Source: an uncultured Bacteroidia bacterium
GTDB lineage: Bacteria; Bacteroidota; Bacteroidia; Bacteroidales; F082
DNA: 64,000 nt
NCBI GenBank assembly: GCA_902774295.1
Contig: CACYHP010000001.1
Location: 930,001 to 994,000, forward strand
Direction: 5' to 3'
The position numbers and the translations under genes are program-made. Of the stretch, positions 1 through 7,548 are shown piece by piece. Numbering within the stretch: the stretch's first letter is position 1; every line of letters begins with the position of its first letter. The notes below the pieces were generated by a model, which was not told the origin of the DNA, ran no database searches, and worked only from the letters and a program-made list of their open reading frames with translations.

Positions 1-916
1 CAGTACTCTCGCTCGCGTCGTTGTTTGGCGTTCCGGTGCCGTGTGCGTTGATATAGTCAATCTTATCTGGTTGAATGTCAGCGAGTTCCAAAGCTTCTTT
101 CATCGCTCTGAAGGCTCCTTCGCCATCTGGTGACGATGCTGTCTGATGGAAGGCGTCGCATGCGTTGCCGTAGCCTGAGAGTATCGCTTGTGCCTTCACG
201 CCACGTCTTTTCGCACTCTCTTCAGTCTCTAAGACGAGATATGCTGCGCCTTCACCGAGGTTCAAGCCAGCTCTGGTGGCGTCAAACGGACGGCACCATT
301 GAGTGTCTAAGATCATCAACGAGTTGAAGCCGTTGAGGTGGAACTTGGTGATGCATTCGCTGCCGCCCACGACAACGATATCCGCCTCGCCGCAACGTAT
401 CATGTTGGCACCCAATATGATAGCGTTTGCTGCCGATGAGCATGCCGTCGATAACGTGGTGATGAACGCGAACTTGCCGAAGTGCTCGGCGGTCATCTCG
501 GAGCAGCTGCCGCAGTCGTGAACCGCGATGTATTCCTTATGGTTCTCGTTGTTGACGTAGTCAAGGTAATACTGCTCGCTCATGTCCATGCCGCCGACGG
601 TCGTGCCCGAGATAAAACCAATGTTCGGTATCATCTCCGGGGTGATCTTAGCCTCTTTCAGAGCCTCGTCGAGGGCTATCATTCCCATCAAAGCGGTGCG
701 GGTTGTGATGTTATTATCGCTGATATTCAGTCGTTTACGCATCTCCTCATCGCTCATCTTGACCTCGCCGACAGGAAACTCCTTGTGCTCTGTCTTGAGG
801 TGGACAAGCGGTCCCACGCCACTGCGGTTGTTCAGCAAGGCATCCAAAGTCTCCACCTTGTTGTTTCCAATCGCCGAAACGACGCCGCAACCCGTTATCA
901 GAATGGGATTCGTCAT
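1..916 (-). CDS. Beta-ketoacyl-ACP synthase (FabF-like), truncated by window edge
   Basis: About 305 N-terminal codons are present; the C-terminus lies beyond base 1. The start ATG (916-914) directly abuts the stop of the upstream ACP gene, so translation is probably coupled. The sequence begins MTNPILITGCGVVSAIG and contains the catalytic cysteine motif LSTACSSAANAI, the segment RPFDATRAGLNLGEGAA and the histidine motif INAHGTGTPNND. It is therefore a condensing enzyme with the Cys and first His intact; the second His would lie off the edge. Family knowledge: such enzymes extend acyl chains on ACP. By context (tyrosine ammonia-lyase, two ACPs, two other ketosynthases) it probably extends the aryl-polyene chain. 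It could equally be the initiating synthase; sequence alone does not decide. Confidence 0.9.
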   Translation of the reverse strand, partial: MTNPILITGCGVVSAIGNNKVETLDALLNNRSGVGPLVHLKTEHKEFPVGEVKMSDEEMRKRLNISDNNITTRTALMGMIALDEALKEAKITPEMIPNIGFISGTTVGGMDMSEQYYLDYVNNENHKEYIAVHDCGSCSEMTAEHFGKFAFITTLSTACSSAANAIILGANMIRCGEADIVVVGGSECITKFHLNGFNSLMILDTQWCRPFDATRAGLNLGEGAAYLVLETEESAKRRGVKAQAILSGYGNACDAFHQTASSPDGEGAFRAMKEALELADIQPDKIDYINAHGTGTPNNDASEST

Positions 917-1174
917 TTATTTTGTTCTGTTTTTTGCGATAAAGTCAGCCATCACAGCCACCGACTTGAAGATTTCTTTGCCCTTCGCCGGATCCTGCAA
1001 CTTGATACCGTAATTTTTCTCCATCATCACGATAAGTTCAAGAGCGTCAATGCTGTCGAGGCCAAGGCCTTCGCCAAACAATGATGCGTTCTCGTCGATG
1101 TCTTCCGGTTTCATGTCTTCGAGGTTCAAAGCCTCAATAATCTGCTGTTTCAGAGTGTAAATTAATTCGTCCAT
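917..1174 (-). CDS. Acyl carrier protein (second ACP of polyene operon)
   Basis: This 85-residue acidic protein has the phosphopantetheine attachment motif GLDSIDALEL with Ser41, and the usual ACP length and helical pattern. It differs clearly from the other ACP of the operon at 4195-4437, so it is not a recent duplicate. It sits between the short ketosynthase-like gene and the left-edge ketosynthase, whose start codon touches its stop. By context it carries the growing aryl-polyene chain, or a starter unit, as a thioester. The division of labour between the two ACPs cannot be read from the sequence. Confidence 0.93.
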   Translation of the reverse strand: MDELIYTLKQQIIEALNLEDMKPEDIDENASLFGEGLGLDSIDALELIVMMEKNYGIKLQDPAKGKEIFKSVAVMADFIAKNRTK

Positions 1175-1194
1175 AACTTTTATTTAAAATTTAA

Positions 1195-1746
1195 CTATTT
1201 TTCCATTAAAAAAATCCGTGCTTCAAAATGTTCCTCGTCGCTGCAGTCAACCCAGCCGCCGATGATGCTCGTAGTAACTGGGTCTTGGAATGCGATATCG
1301 AGGTTTTTCATGATAATTTGCTCATCGTAATCGTCAATCACGATGAATGATGTCTCGCCGAAATACTTGTTGCGTATGGCGATTTCGCCGGTCACGATGT
1401 TTGGCAGGGTGTAGACAAACGCTGCCGGGCTGGGGAAGAAGTGCTCCGGGTCTTGAATCGTCGACTGATAATGTGTGTCGGCTTGCAGAGACGCGTTTCT
1501 GTTGAACAGAATGACAGCGCGGTCCTCACGAGGCTCGAAACTTCTGTTACCCTCAATATTTAAAAGGAGTTCCGAAGCTATGAATCCTAATTTGCTCAAG
1601 GTGTCCATTTTGAAAAACTTCGGATAATCTCCTATATTATTGCGATAAAGCTCAGTAAGCAATGCCGAGCCTTTCTCGTTGTGTGCCAATGCTTTACCAT
1701 CGACTTTAACCTCGTTTGGCGATATGTAAACCTGATGCTTAATCAT
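1195..1746 (-). CDS. Short ketosynthase-like protein without active-site cysteine
   Basis: The protein has 183 residues. Its middle part, PSPAAFVYTLPNIVTGEIAI, matches the ketosynthase stretch just before the catalytic cysteine (SPxxxPxxxPNxxxGxIAI). Where a ketosynthase would read ACAS, it reads FIVIDDYD. It is thus about half the length of a normal ketosynthase and has no nucleophile. Polyene clusters of the APE type contain short, inactive ketosynthase-like partners that pair with an active ketosynthase as a chain-length factor; I infer that role here. Its start overlaps the stop of the upstream ketosynthase by 4 bases (ATGA), which fits stoichiometric co-translation of a heterodimer. A degenerate enzyme is less likely because the reading frame is intact within a tight operon. 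Confidence 0.7.
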   Translation of the reverse strand: MIKHQVYISPNEVKVDGKALAHNEKGSALLTELYRNNIGDYPKFFKMDTLSKLGFIASELLLNIEGNRSFEPREDRAVILFNRNASLQADTHYQSTIQDPEHFFPSPAAFVYTLPNIVTGEIAIRNKYFGETSFIVIDDYDEQIIMKNLDIAFQDPVTTSIIGGWVDCSDEEHFEARIFLMEK

Positions 1747-2861
1747 TGCAGACCTCCTTTCGCCATGAGCAATGCCGCGTTGCAGCCTCCGAATCCCGAT
1801 AAAAGCTTGATGAAAGCGCGTTTTTCGGTTGCTCTGTTTTGATTTGAGACATCAATTTGATGAGTCACGCCTAAGGTCTCAAACCCTCTTGTTCCCAATA
1901 TATTGTGGTCATCGACAGCCTGCATCGAGATGATAGTCTCAAGCACGCCTGCAGCGCCCATGGTGTGACCGTAATATCCTTTCAATGAATTTACGGGAAC
2001 GCCAGCCAATCCTGCTCTTTCGATAGCTATCGACTCCATTTCGTCGTTGTATAATGTCGCCGTTCCATGTGCGTTGATGAACGCGATTTTTTCTGGCTCA
2101 AGGTCGCCTAAGGCGATTCTCAAAGCCCTGAAGCTGCCTTCACCCGTTCGTGACGGTCCGGAAATGTGGTTGGCATCGTTTCTTATCGCGCCACGACATG
2201 CAACCCATTCATTATCATTGACTTTATCTTTCTTGGTATAAATAATTGTCGCGGCTGCATCGCCTAAATTCAAACCTTGTCTGTTGGCATCGAAAGGCTT
2301 GCATTCATCAGGCGACAATGCCTTAAACGATTGAAAACCAGACACTATGAATGCCGACTGTACGTCTACTCCGCAAACGATGACGTAGTCATACTCGCCG
2401 CCTTCCAAATATCTCATTGCCTCAATCTGTGCGCAAACACCTGAAATACAAGCGTTTGAAACAACGATAGGCTCGTTGGGGTTTCCAAAATGTTTTGTGA
2501 CTTGTCTTGCCATCATTCCGAGTCTCACACGTTCTTGAGGGAAGCCGGTCTCACGCTTGTCGAGCAAGAACACATTGCCTTTCGTTGTAGAAATGATGAA
2601 AAGCACCTTTGACGATGTCACATCAATATTTGTTTGCTCTAAAGCCTTTGATATTGAGGTAATTACGACTTGCTCGTCGAGGGTGTATTCTTCGTTTGTG
2701 AACTTATTTCTGTCTAGCAATGATGCCATGAAAGGCTCTGGCAGGCCCCACAGTCCGTCGTATTTGCGTAATGCGGACACGCCTGCTTTCACTGCGGCGT
2801 AATTTTCCGCAGAGGTGCTGCCTAATGGCGAGATGATGTTATGTGCAACACAAACTATCAT
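1743..2861 (-). CDS. Beta-ketoacyl-ACP synthase (chain elongation)
   Basis: The protein has 372 residues with a complete thiolase-fold triad: Cys138 in VSNACISGVCA, His265 in INAHGTATLYND and His299 in GYYGHTMGAAG. It is shorter at the N-terminus than FabF (about 410). It overlaps the short ketosynthase-like gene downstream by 4 bases and starts 2 bases after the dehydratase stop. By context it is the active subunit that extends the aryl-polyene chain. The downstream half-size protein is the likely partner. Confidence 0.9.
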   Translation of the reverse strand: MIVCVAHNIISPLGSTSAENYAAVKAGVSALRKYDGLWGLPEPFMASLLDRNKFTNEEYTLDEQVVITSISKALEQTNIDVTSSKVLFIISTTKGNVFLLDKRETGFPQERVRLGMMARQVTKHFGNPNEPIVVSNACISGVCAQIEAMRYLEGGEYDYVIVCGVDVQSAFIVSGFQSFKALSPDECKPFDANRQGLNLGDAAATIIYTKKDKVNDNEWVACRGAIRNDANHISGPSRTGEGSFRALRIALGDLEPEKIAFINAHGTATLYNDEMESIAIERAGLAGVPVNSLKGYYGHTMGAAGVLETIISMQAVDDHNILGTRGFETLGVTHQIDVSNQNRATEKRAFIKLLSGFGGCNAALLMAKGGLQ

Positions 2862-2863
2862 TG

Positions 2864-3310
2864 CTAATCTTTTGATTCTTTGTCTGTTAACGCTATCTTC
2901 ATGCTGGCGCGGACTATCTCTTCGTCGCCGATTCTCACCACTGCCTCAACCAGTGTCATCTGCATGACTTCGCTAATCAATTCTATCGTGGTCACCAGTT
3001 TTTCGCCTACCTTAGGTGTCCTCGTGATGTTGAGGTTGCTAATTGCCCCTATGACGCCGATTTTTACCGTTCCGCCTTTGTTCAAATTGATATAACCTAT
3101 TCTTGCCGCGCATGACTGGGCGATGTTTTCAACCAATCCTGATGATGTAAGTCGTTCATCGTCAACGAATAAGTTGTCTTCCTTGACCAGAAGCTCTGTC
3201 ACGGCAAACACATCGTCGCACGACACCAGCCTGTCGATCATCACGAAGGGCGGTCTCTGTGGCAGCAGTTCGTTAAGCGTTATATCCTCGATTTTTCTCA
3301 TTGTTTCCAA
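2864..3310 (-). CDS. Hotdog-fold 3-hydroxyacyl-ACP dehydratase-like protein
   Basis: The protein has 148 residues and the FabZ/FabA-like start ELLPQRPPFVMIDRL followed by SSGLVENIAQSCAARIGY. The helix carrying the catalytic acid (Glu in VENIAQ) is present. The GHFPG segment that supplies the catalytic His in FabZ is replaced by VDDERLTSSG. Hotdog proteins of aryl-polyene clusters form the conjugated double bonds by dehydrating the 3-hydroxyacyl intermediate, and that is the expected role. The loss of the standard His means either an altered mechanism or a non-catalytic or thioesterase-like role. The start lies 13 bases inside the upstream acyltransferase gene. Confidence 0.8.
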   Translation of the reverse strand: METMRKIEDITLNELLPQRPPFVMIDRLVSCDDVFAVTELLVKEDNLFVDDERLTSSGLVENIAQSCAARIGYINLNKGGTVKIGVIGAISNLNITRTPKVGEKLVTTIELISEVMQMTLVEAVVRIGDEEIVRASMKIALTDKESKD

Positions 3311-4194
3311 AAATCAAAATAGTTGAACCATTGTGTCGGGTATCTCTTCACGATTTCCTCGAGATTTGAGGCGAAATTTTGTGCCAGCTGACCCATCTGC
3401 TCACGTATCTTAGCATCTCTATCGCATTGAATTACACGGACATAGGCATGATATGTCTTATAACTCTCCTTCATTACGAAGACTGCCAGCATGGCAACGT
3501 TTTTTTGTGCCGCCAGGGCGAACGCTCCTAATGGGAATCGTGCTTTCTCACCGAAAAACATGCATTCCGCAGCTTTTTGCGAGCCATAGATTCGGTCGGC
3601 TGGCATGCTCACGATCTCACCGTTGTCGATTGCGGTATTCAACGTGAACAAATGCGACATGTCTTCTTTCACCGGGATCATGCTCATGTTGTTTTGCGAA
3701 AGCATCCTTTGACGGTTTTCCATCACTGTGGCAGTCTCGCCGGCATACACTAAGGCGTTGAATCTCTTTGACTTAGGTTTTAAAGAATAACCTGCAATCT
3801 CATAGTTTCCAACGTGACTGCTCAGGTTGACAAAACCCTCAGGATGTGTCTCTAATTCATCCATAAGTTCCTGACCCTCAGTGATGAAGCGATATTTTTT
3901 GCCTGCATACACACAGAAACGGTCCAAAATGACTTGACCGAAACGGAAATGGTTGGCGTAGACCTTCCAGAACGACTTCCAAGGACCGTAGCCGAGGCGT
4001 TTTCTGAAAAACTGATACATCGACTTGTAGCCTTTCCTATTTAAAATCATGTAGAAAGGCACCACCAGAGCCATTACGCCGTAGGGCAGCCACAATGGCA
4101 GCACACGGAACATGACGATGAGCGAACGCTGCATCCAAGGCTGTCCGTCAGTCTTGCCCGACCATTCGTTATGTTGCAGAGCGTTAGCCATCAC
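3298..4194 (-). CDS. LpxL/HtrB-family acyltransferase
   Basis: The protein has about 298 residues. It has an N-terminal hydrophobic segment (residues 28-52) and the acyltransferase signature HVGNYE (His127, Glu132). The segments VSMPADR and FPLGAFALAAQKN are typical of the lipid A lauroyl/myristoyl acyltransferase superfamily. Polyene clusters carry such an enzyme; the inferred role is transfer of the finished chain from ACP to a membrane lipid or sugar at the inner membrane. Two starts are possible: GTG at 4194, touching the ACP stop, or ATG at 4191; the difference is one residue. Genuine lipid A acylation is an alternative, but the operon position argues for the polyene. Confidence 0.87.
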   Translation of the reverse strand: MMANALQHNEWSGKTDGQPWMQRSLIVMFRVLPLWLPYGVMALVVPFYMILNRKGYKSMYQFFRKRLGYGPWKSFWKVYANHFRFGQVILDRFCVYAGKKYRFITEGQELMDELETHPEGFVNLSSHVGNYEIAGYSLKPKSKRFNALVYAGETATVMENRQRMLSQNNMSMIPVKEDMSHLFTLNTAIDNGEIVSMPADRIYGSQKAAECMFFGEKARFPLGAFALAAQKNVAMLAVFVMKESYKTYHAYVRVIQCDRDAKIREQMGQLAQNFASNLEEIVKRYPTQWFNYFDFWKQ

Positions 4195-4437
4195 TTAGGC
4201 CGTCTTCCTCTCAATATAGTCGCAGAAATCCTTGAATGTCTTGACGTTAGCCATCTCTTCGGTCTTGATCTTGAAACCGAATTTACGCTCGACGATGACC
4301 ACAATGTCAACGAAATCGAGGCTGTCGATGCCGATGTCTTCCTTCAGACGTGCCTCTGGCTTGATTTTTTCCTCGTCTAGTTCAAGATCTTCAATCATGA
4401 ACTCTTTGACCTTTGCTTCAATTTCTTCCCTATTCAT
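4195..4437 (-). CDS. Acyl carrier protein (first ACP of polyene operon)
   Basis: This 80-residue acidic protein has the 4'-phosphopantetheine site IGIDSLDFVDIVV, with Ser39 as the attachment residue. It lies between the methyltransferase and the acyltransferase genes. Its stop codon abuts the acyltransferase start. By context it carries aryl starter or elongating polyene intermediates. Confidence 0.94.
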   Translation of the reverse strand: MNREEIEAKVKEFMIEDLELDEEKIKPEARLKEDIGIDSLDFVDIVVIVERKFGFKIKTEEMANVKTFKDFCDYIERKTA

Positions 4438-4465
4438 ATAATTTTAAACTTTTAACTTTCAACTC

Positions 4466-5569
4466 TTAACTCTTAACTCTCCTGCATACCATAATGCTGT
4501 GCCCGTGTCCCAATCCGTCGTGTATCGTCTCGACTTCCAAACCGGCTTTCTTCACCAGTCGTTCCATGTCATCTGAATGGTACATCTTGCTGTTTCCATT
4601 GGCTAAAGCTGTGAAATACAACGATGTCATTGTCAATGCGAAGGCAGCGGCAGGGTAGTTTTGGCGGTCCCAGAATGTCTCCATGATGCACAGACGGCTG
4701 TCTTTGTCCATGATTTTAGCTGCTCTTGAAACGATGCTAAGAATCTCGTCTTCGCCAAAGCAGTCGAGGAACTGGCTCATCCAGATGATGTCGTAATGTT
4801 TATTTGTAGGGAACTGCTGAGCGTTGTCCAACAGGTTGATTCCGTAGCCGTCGATGCGTTCGAAGCCTTTCTTGTCTTTGGTGAAATTCTTCATCATCTC
4901 GAGCTGTTGCGGCAAATCCATGATGGTGACGTTGACATTATCGTCGAAATCGACGCAGCGAAGAGCCCAACGGCCTGTGTTTCCGCCCACATCGAGCAAG
5001 GTCTTCGGCTTATTGCTGAACACAATCTGCAAAGCTTGGTCGAACGAGTGGTCCGAGTAAAAATGGTCGAATCCGAACCAGCTCTTCTGCACTTGTTCAG
5101 GCAGCTGTGACAAGCCTTCATAAATTGTCGGCCAGTCGCCGAAATGCTCCAAACCTGCGGGTTTTCCTTCTTTCAGAGCATCTTCAAGCTTAAACCAGCC
5201 CTCGTAGTTGACGTCGTGGTTGAAGTCGATGTTCACGCGGATGGCAGGGTCGGTGAGGAGGAAGAAACCGGTCTTCGACATGGTGAAACGGTCGGTGTCT
5301 TTGTCCAAAATCACTAAACCGATGCAAAGTGAGCCTTCCATCAAGACTTTCACGGCGTAGTCGGAAAGACCAGTCTTTGCTGCTATCTCAGCCATTGTCA
5401 TGCCATTTTCGCTGTCGCGGAGCATGTCGAGGATGCCGAATTTTATCATCAGTCTTCCAACCTGAAATATTATAGGTCCGAAAGCGATGAAATACGCCAT
5501 CTCCTGGGCTTCACCAGCGCGTTTGTGCTCTTTCGTATAAGCCTTCTCAAGGCCTGGAAATAATTTCAT
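4466..5569 (-). CDS. SAM-dependent methyltransferase (O-methyltransferase-like)
   Basis: The protein has 367 residues. The N-terminal third (MTMAEIAAKTGLSDYAVKVL, around residues 57-76) is a winged-helix dimerisation domain as in plant-type or hydroxyindole O-methyltransferases. The SAM-binding loop LLDVGGNTGRW lies at 191-201, followed by VTIMDLPQQ and DIIWMSQFLDCF. It starts 2 bases after the ketosynthase stop, so it is co-translated with it. The inferred substrate is the aromatic head group of the polyene, derived from coumarate. Whether it methylates oxygen or ring carbon cannot be decided from sequence. Confidence 0.87.
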   Translation of the reverse strand: MKLFPGLEKAYTKEHKRAGEAQEMAYFIAFGPIIFQVGRLMIKFGILDMLRDSENGMTMAEIAAKTGLSDYAVKVLMEGSLCIGLVILDKDTDRFTMSKTGFFLLTDPAIRVNIDFNHDVNYEGWFKLEDALKEGKPAGLEHFGDWPTIYEGLSQLPEQVQKSWFGFDHFYSDHSFDQALQIVFSNKPKTLLDVGGNTGRWALRCVDFDDNVNVTIMDLPQQLEMMKNFTKDKKGFERIDGYGINLLDNAQQFPTNKHYDIIWMSQFLDCFGEDEILSIVSRAAKIMDKDSRLCIMETFWDRQNYPAAAFALTMTSLYFTALANGNSKMYHSDDMERLVKKAGLEVETIHDGLGHGHSIMVCRRVKS

Positions 5570-5571
5570 TT

Positions 5572-6798
5572 TTAATGTATTTTCTTGATTATCAATGCGC
5601 TATTCGTTCCACCAAAACCGAATGAGTTGGAAAGGATAGTCTCTAATTCTTTGTCTGTTGTCTTGTTGATGATGTTCAAACCTTCCGAATATTCGTCAGG
5701 ATTCTCAAAGTTGATGTTTGGGGCTATGAATTTGCCTTTCATCATGAGGATGGAGTAGACGATTTCACTTGCGCCGGCCATCCAGCATTCGTGACCGGTC
5801 ATTGATTTTGTTGATGATATCGGGGTTTGGGTGGCTCCGAAGAGTCGTTTCAGTGCCATCGCCTCAAACATGTCGCCTTGTGGTGTCGAGGTGGCGTGAG
5901 CATTGACGTAGTCGATGTCTTTTGCCTCGACGCCTGCTTCTTTCATGGCGCGTGTCATGGCGCGGAAACAGCCGTCTTCGCTGGGTTGTGAGATGTGGCT
6001 CTCACCGTTTGATGAGAATCCGTAGCCGCATACCTCGGCAAGGATTGTAGCTCCGCGAGCCACGGCGTGGTCGTAGTCTTCAAGCACCAATGCCGCAGCA
6101 CCGCCGCTTGGCACGAGACCGTCGCGGTCTTTGTCGAATGGACGAGAGGCCTTCTGAGGCTCATCGACTCTCGTGGAGAACGCGCTGATGCCGTCAAAGC
6201 TGCCCATCGAGAGGTAATTGGTCTCCTGAGCACCGCCGCAAAGCACCATATCCTGTAAGCCGTTTTTGATTAACAAGGCGCCTAAACCTATTGAGTGTGA
6301 GCCACTTGCACAGGCAGCGCTGATAGTCATGTTGATGCCTTTGAGGTGGAAGATTGTCGAGAGGTTCATCGTCACGGTGGAGTTCATCGACTGGAAAATC
6401 GCTGACGAGCCAATCAAAGTGGTGTCTTTCTTCTCCAATGCGATCTCATGCGACTCGATGACGGCTTTTGCCGATGAGTCGTTGCCGAAAAGCACGCCGA
6501 TCTCGTTGTTCAAGAGATAATCTTCGGTGATTTTTGCCTGCTCGAAAGCCTCCAATGTCGCCATGTAAGCGTATTCGCCTTCCTCGGCGAGATACATGCG
6601 GAGCTTGCGGTCGAGCTTGCCTTTCAGCTGCGGCTTCTCCACGATGCCGGTGAGAGGTGAGCGATAGCCGTATTCTATACGCTGCGGGTCGACGCCGATG
6701 CCCGACTTGCCCTCGCGCAACGACATGCTGACTTCTTCCTTATTTTTTCCCAGACATGACCATATTCCCATGCCGGTGATGACTACTCTTCTTGCCAT
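5572..6798 (-). CDS. Beta-ketoacyl-ACP synthase (FabF/FabB-like)
   Basis: This full-length 408-residue condensing enzyme has Cys163 in SAACASGSHSIG, His301 in VNAHATSTPQGD, Lys331 and His336 in TKSMTGHECWMAGASE, and the C-terminal glycine-rich NSFGFGGTNSALI. The second His is followed by ECWMAGASE rather than the usual LLGAAG(A/G) stretch, a divergence that may reflect an aromatic primer. It is the third ketosynthase of the operon and the closest to the ammonia-lyase and ketoreductase genes. It may therefore perform the first condensation on the coumaroyl starter (inference). Confidence 0.92.
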   Translation of the reverse strand: MARRVVITGMGIWSCLGKNKEEVSMSLREGKSGIGVDPQRIEYGYRSPLTGIVEKPQLKGKLDRKLRMYLAEEGEYAYMATLEAFEQAKITEDYLLNNEIGVLFGNDSSAKAVIESHEIALEKKDTTLIGSSAIFQSMNSTVTMNLSTIFHLKGINMTISAACASGSHSIGLGALLIKNGLQDMVLCGGAQETNYLSMGSFDGISAFSTRVDEPQKASRPFDKDRDGLVPSGGAAALVLEDYDHAVARGATILAEVCGYGFSSNGESHISQPSEDGCFRAMTRAMKEAGVEAKDIDYVNAHATSTPQGDMFEAMALKRLFGATQTPISSTKSMTGHECWMAGASEIVYSILMMKGKFIAPNINFENPDEYSEGLNIINKTTDKELETILSNSFGFGGTNSALIIKKIH

Positions 6799-6819
6799 AA
6801 CTAATTTATTCTTAATGAA

Positions 6820-7548
6820 TTAAGTGTACAATCCTCCGTTGATGGAGATTGCCTGACCTGTGATATACGCTGCCTCGTCGGAAGCTAAGAACGACACCAG
6901 ACTCGCCACTTCTTCGGGTTTTCCGAAACGTCCCATCGGGATGAGCTTCTTCAGCTCGTCTTCGTTGAGTTCCTTGGTCATATCTGTTGCGATGAAACCA
7001 GGAGCGATGGCGTTGACGGTGACTTTGCGTGCCGCCACTTCCTGTGCCAATGCTTTTGTCGCTCCGATGAGCGCTGCCTTAGCTGCCGAGTAGTTAGCCT
7101 GTCCCGGAAGTCCTTTGATTCCTGACAATGACGCCATATTGATGACGCGGCCGTTGCGGTGCATCATCATGTCCTTCAACAGACGGCGTGTGATGTAGAA
7201 GAATCCGTTCAGGGTGGTGTCGAGGACTTTGTTCCATTCCTCATCCTGCATGAAAATCATGAGGTTGTCCTTTCTGATTCCGGCGTTGTTCACCAAAACG
7301 GAGATATAATCATCCGGATGCGCGGCTTGCCATGCCTCGAGAGCCGTTTCAATGGCTTTAGGATCCGACACATCAAAAGGCATGAGCTCGCCAAAGCCGC
7401 CGAGTTCCTGCACCTGCTTGAGGGTGTCTTCCGCAGCCTCTTTGTTCGACTGATAATTGATAATCACCGCAAAGCCGTCTTTGGCGAGCCGCAAGGCTAC
7501 CGCCTTGCCCAAGCCGCGCGAGGCACCGGTGATGAGAGCGTATTTCAT
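6820..7548 (-). CDS. fabG: 3-oxoacyl-ACP reductase (FabG-type SDR)
   Basis: The protein has 242 residues and is a classical short-chain dehydrogenase. It has the nucleotide loop TGASRGLG (residues 8-14), NNAG (87-90), the tetrad Asn114-Ser140-Tyr153-Lys157 and a C-terminal FLASDEAAYITGQAISINGG typical of FabG. It reduces 3-oxoacyl-ACP to 3-hydroxyacyl-ACP with NADPH. The start codon overlaps the ammonia-lyase stop by one base. Its place in the operon indicates a dedicated polyene reductase rather than the housekeeping FabG. Confidence 0.93.
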   Translation of the reverse strand: MKYALITGASRGLGKAVALRLAKDGFAVIINYQSNKEAAEDTLKQVQELGGFGELMPFDVSDPKAIETALEAWQAAHPDDYISVLVNNAGIRKDNLMIFMQDEEWNKVLDTTLNGFFYITRRLLKDMMMHRNGRVINMASLSGIKGLPGQANYSAAKAALIGATKALAQEVAARKVTVNAIAPGFIATDMTKELNEDELKKLIPMGRFGKPEEVASLVSFLASDEAAYITGQAISINGGLYT

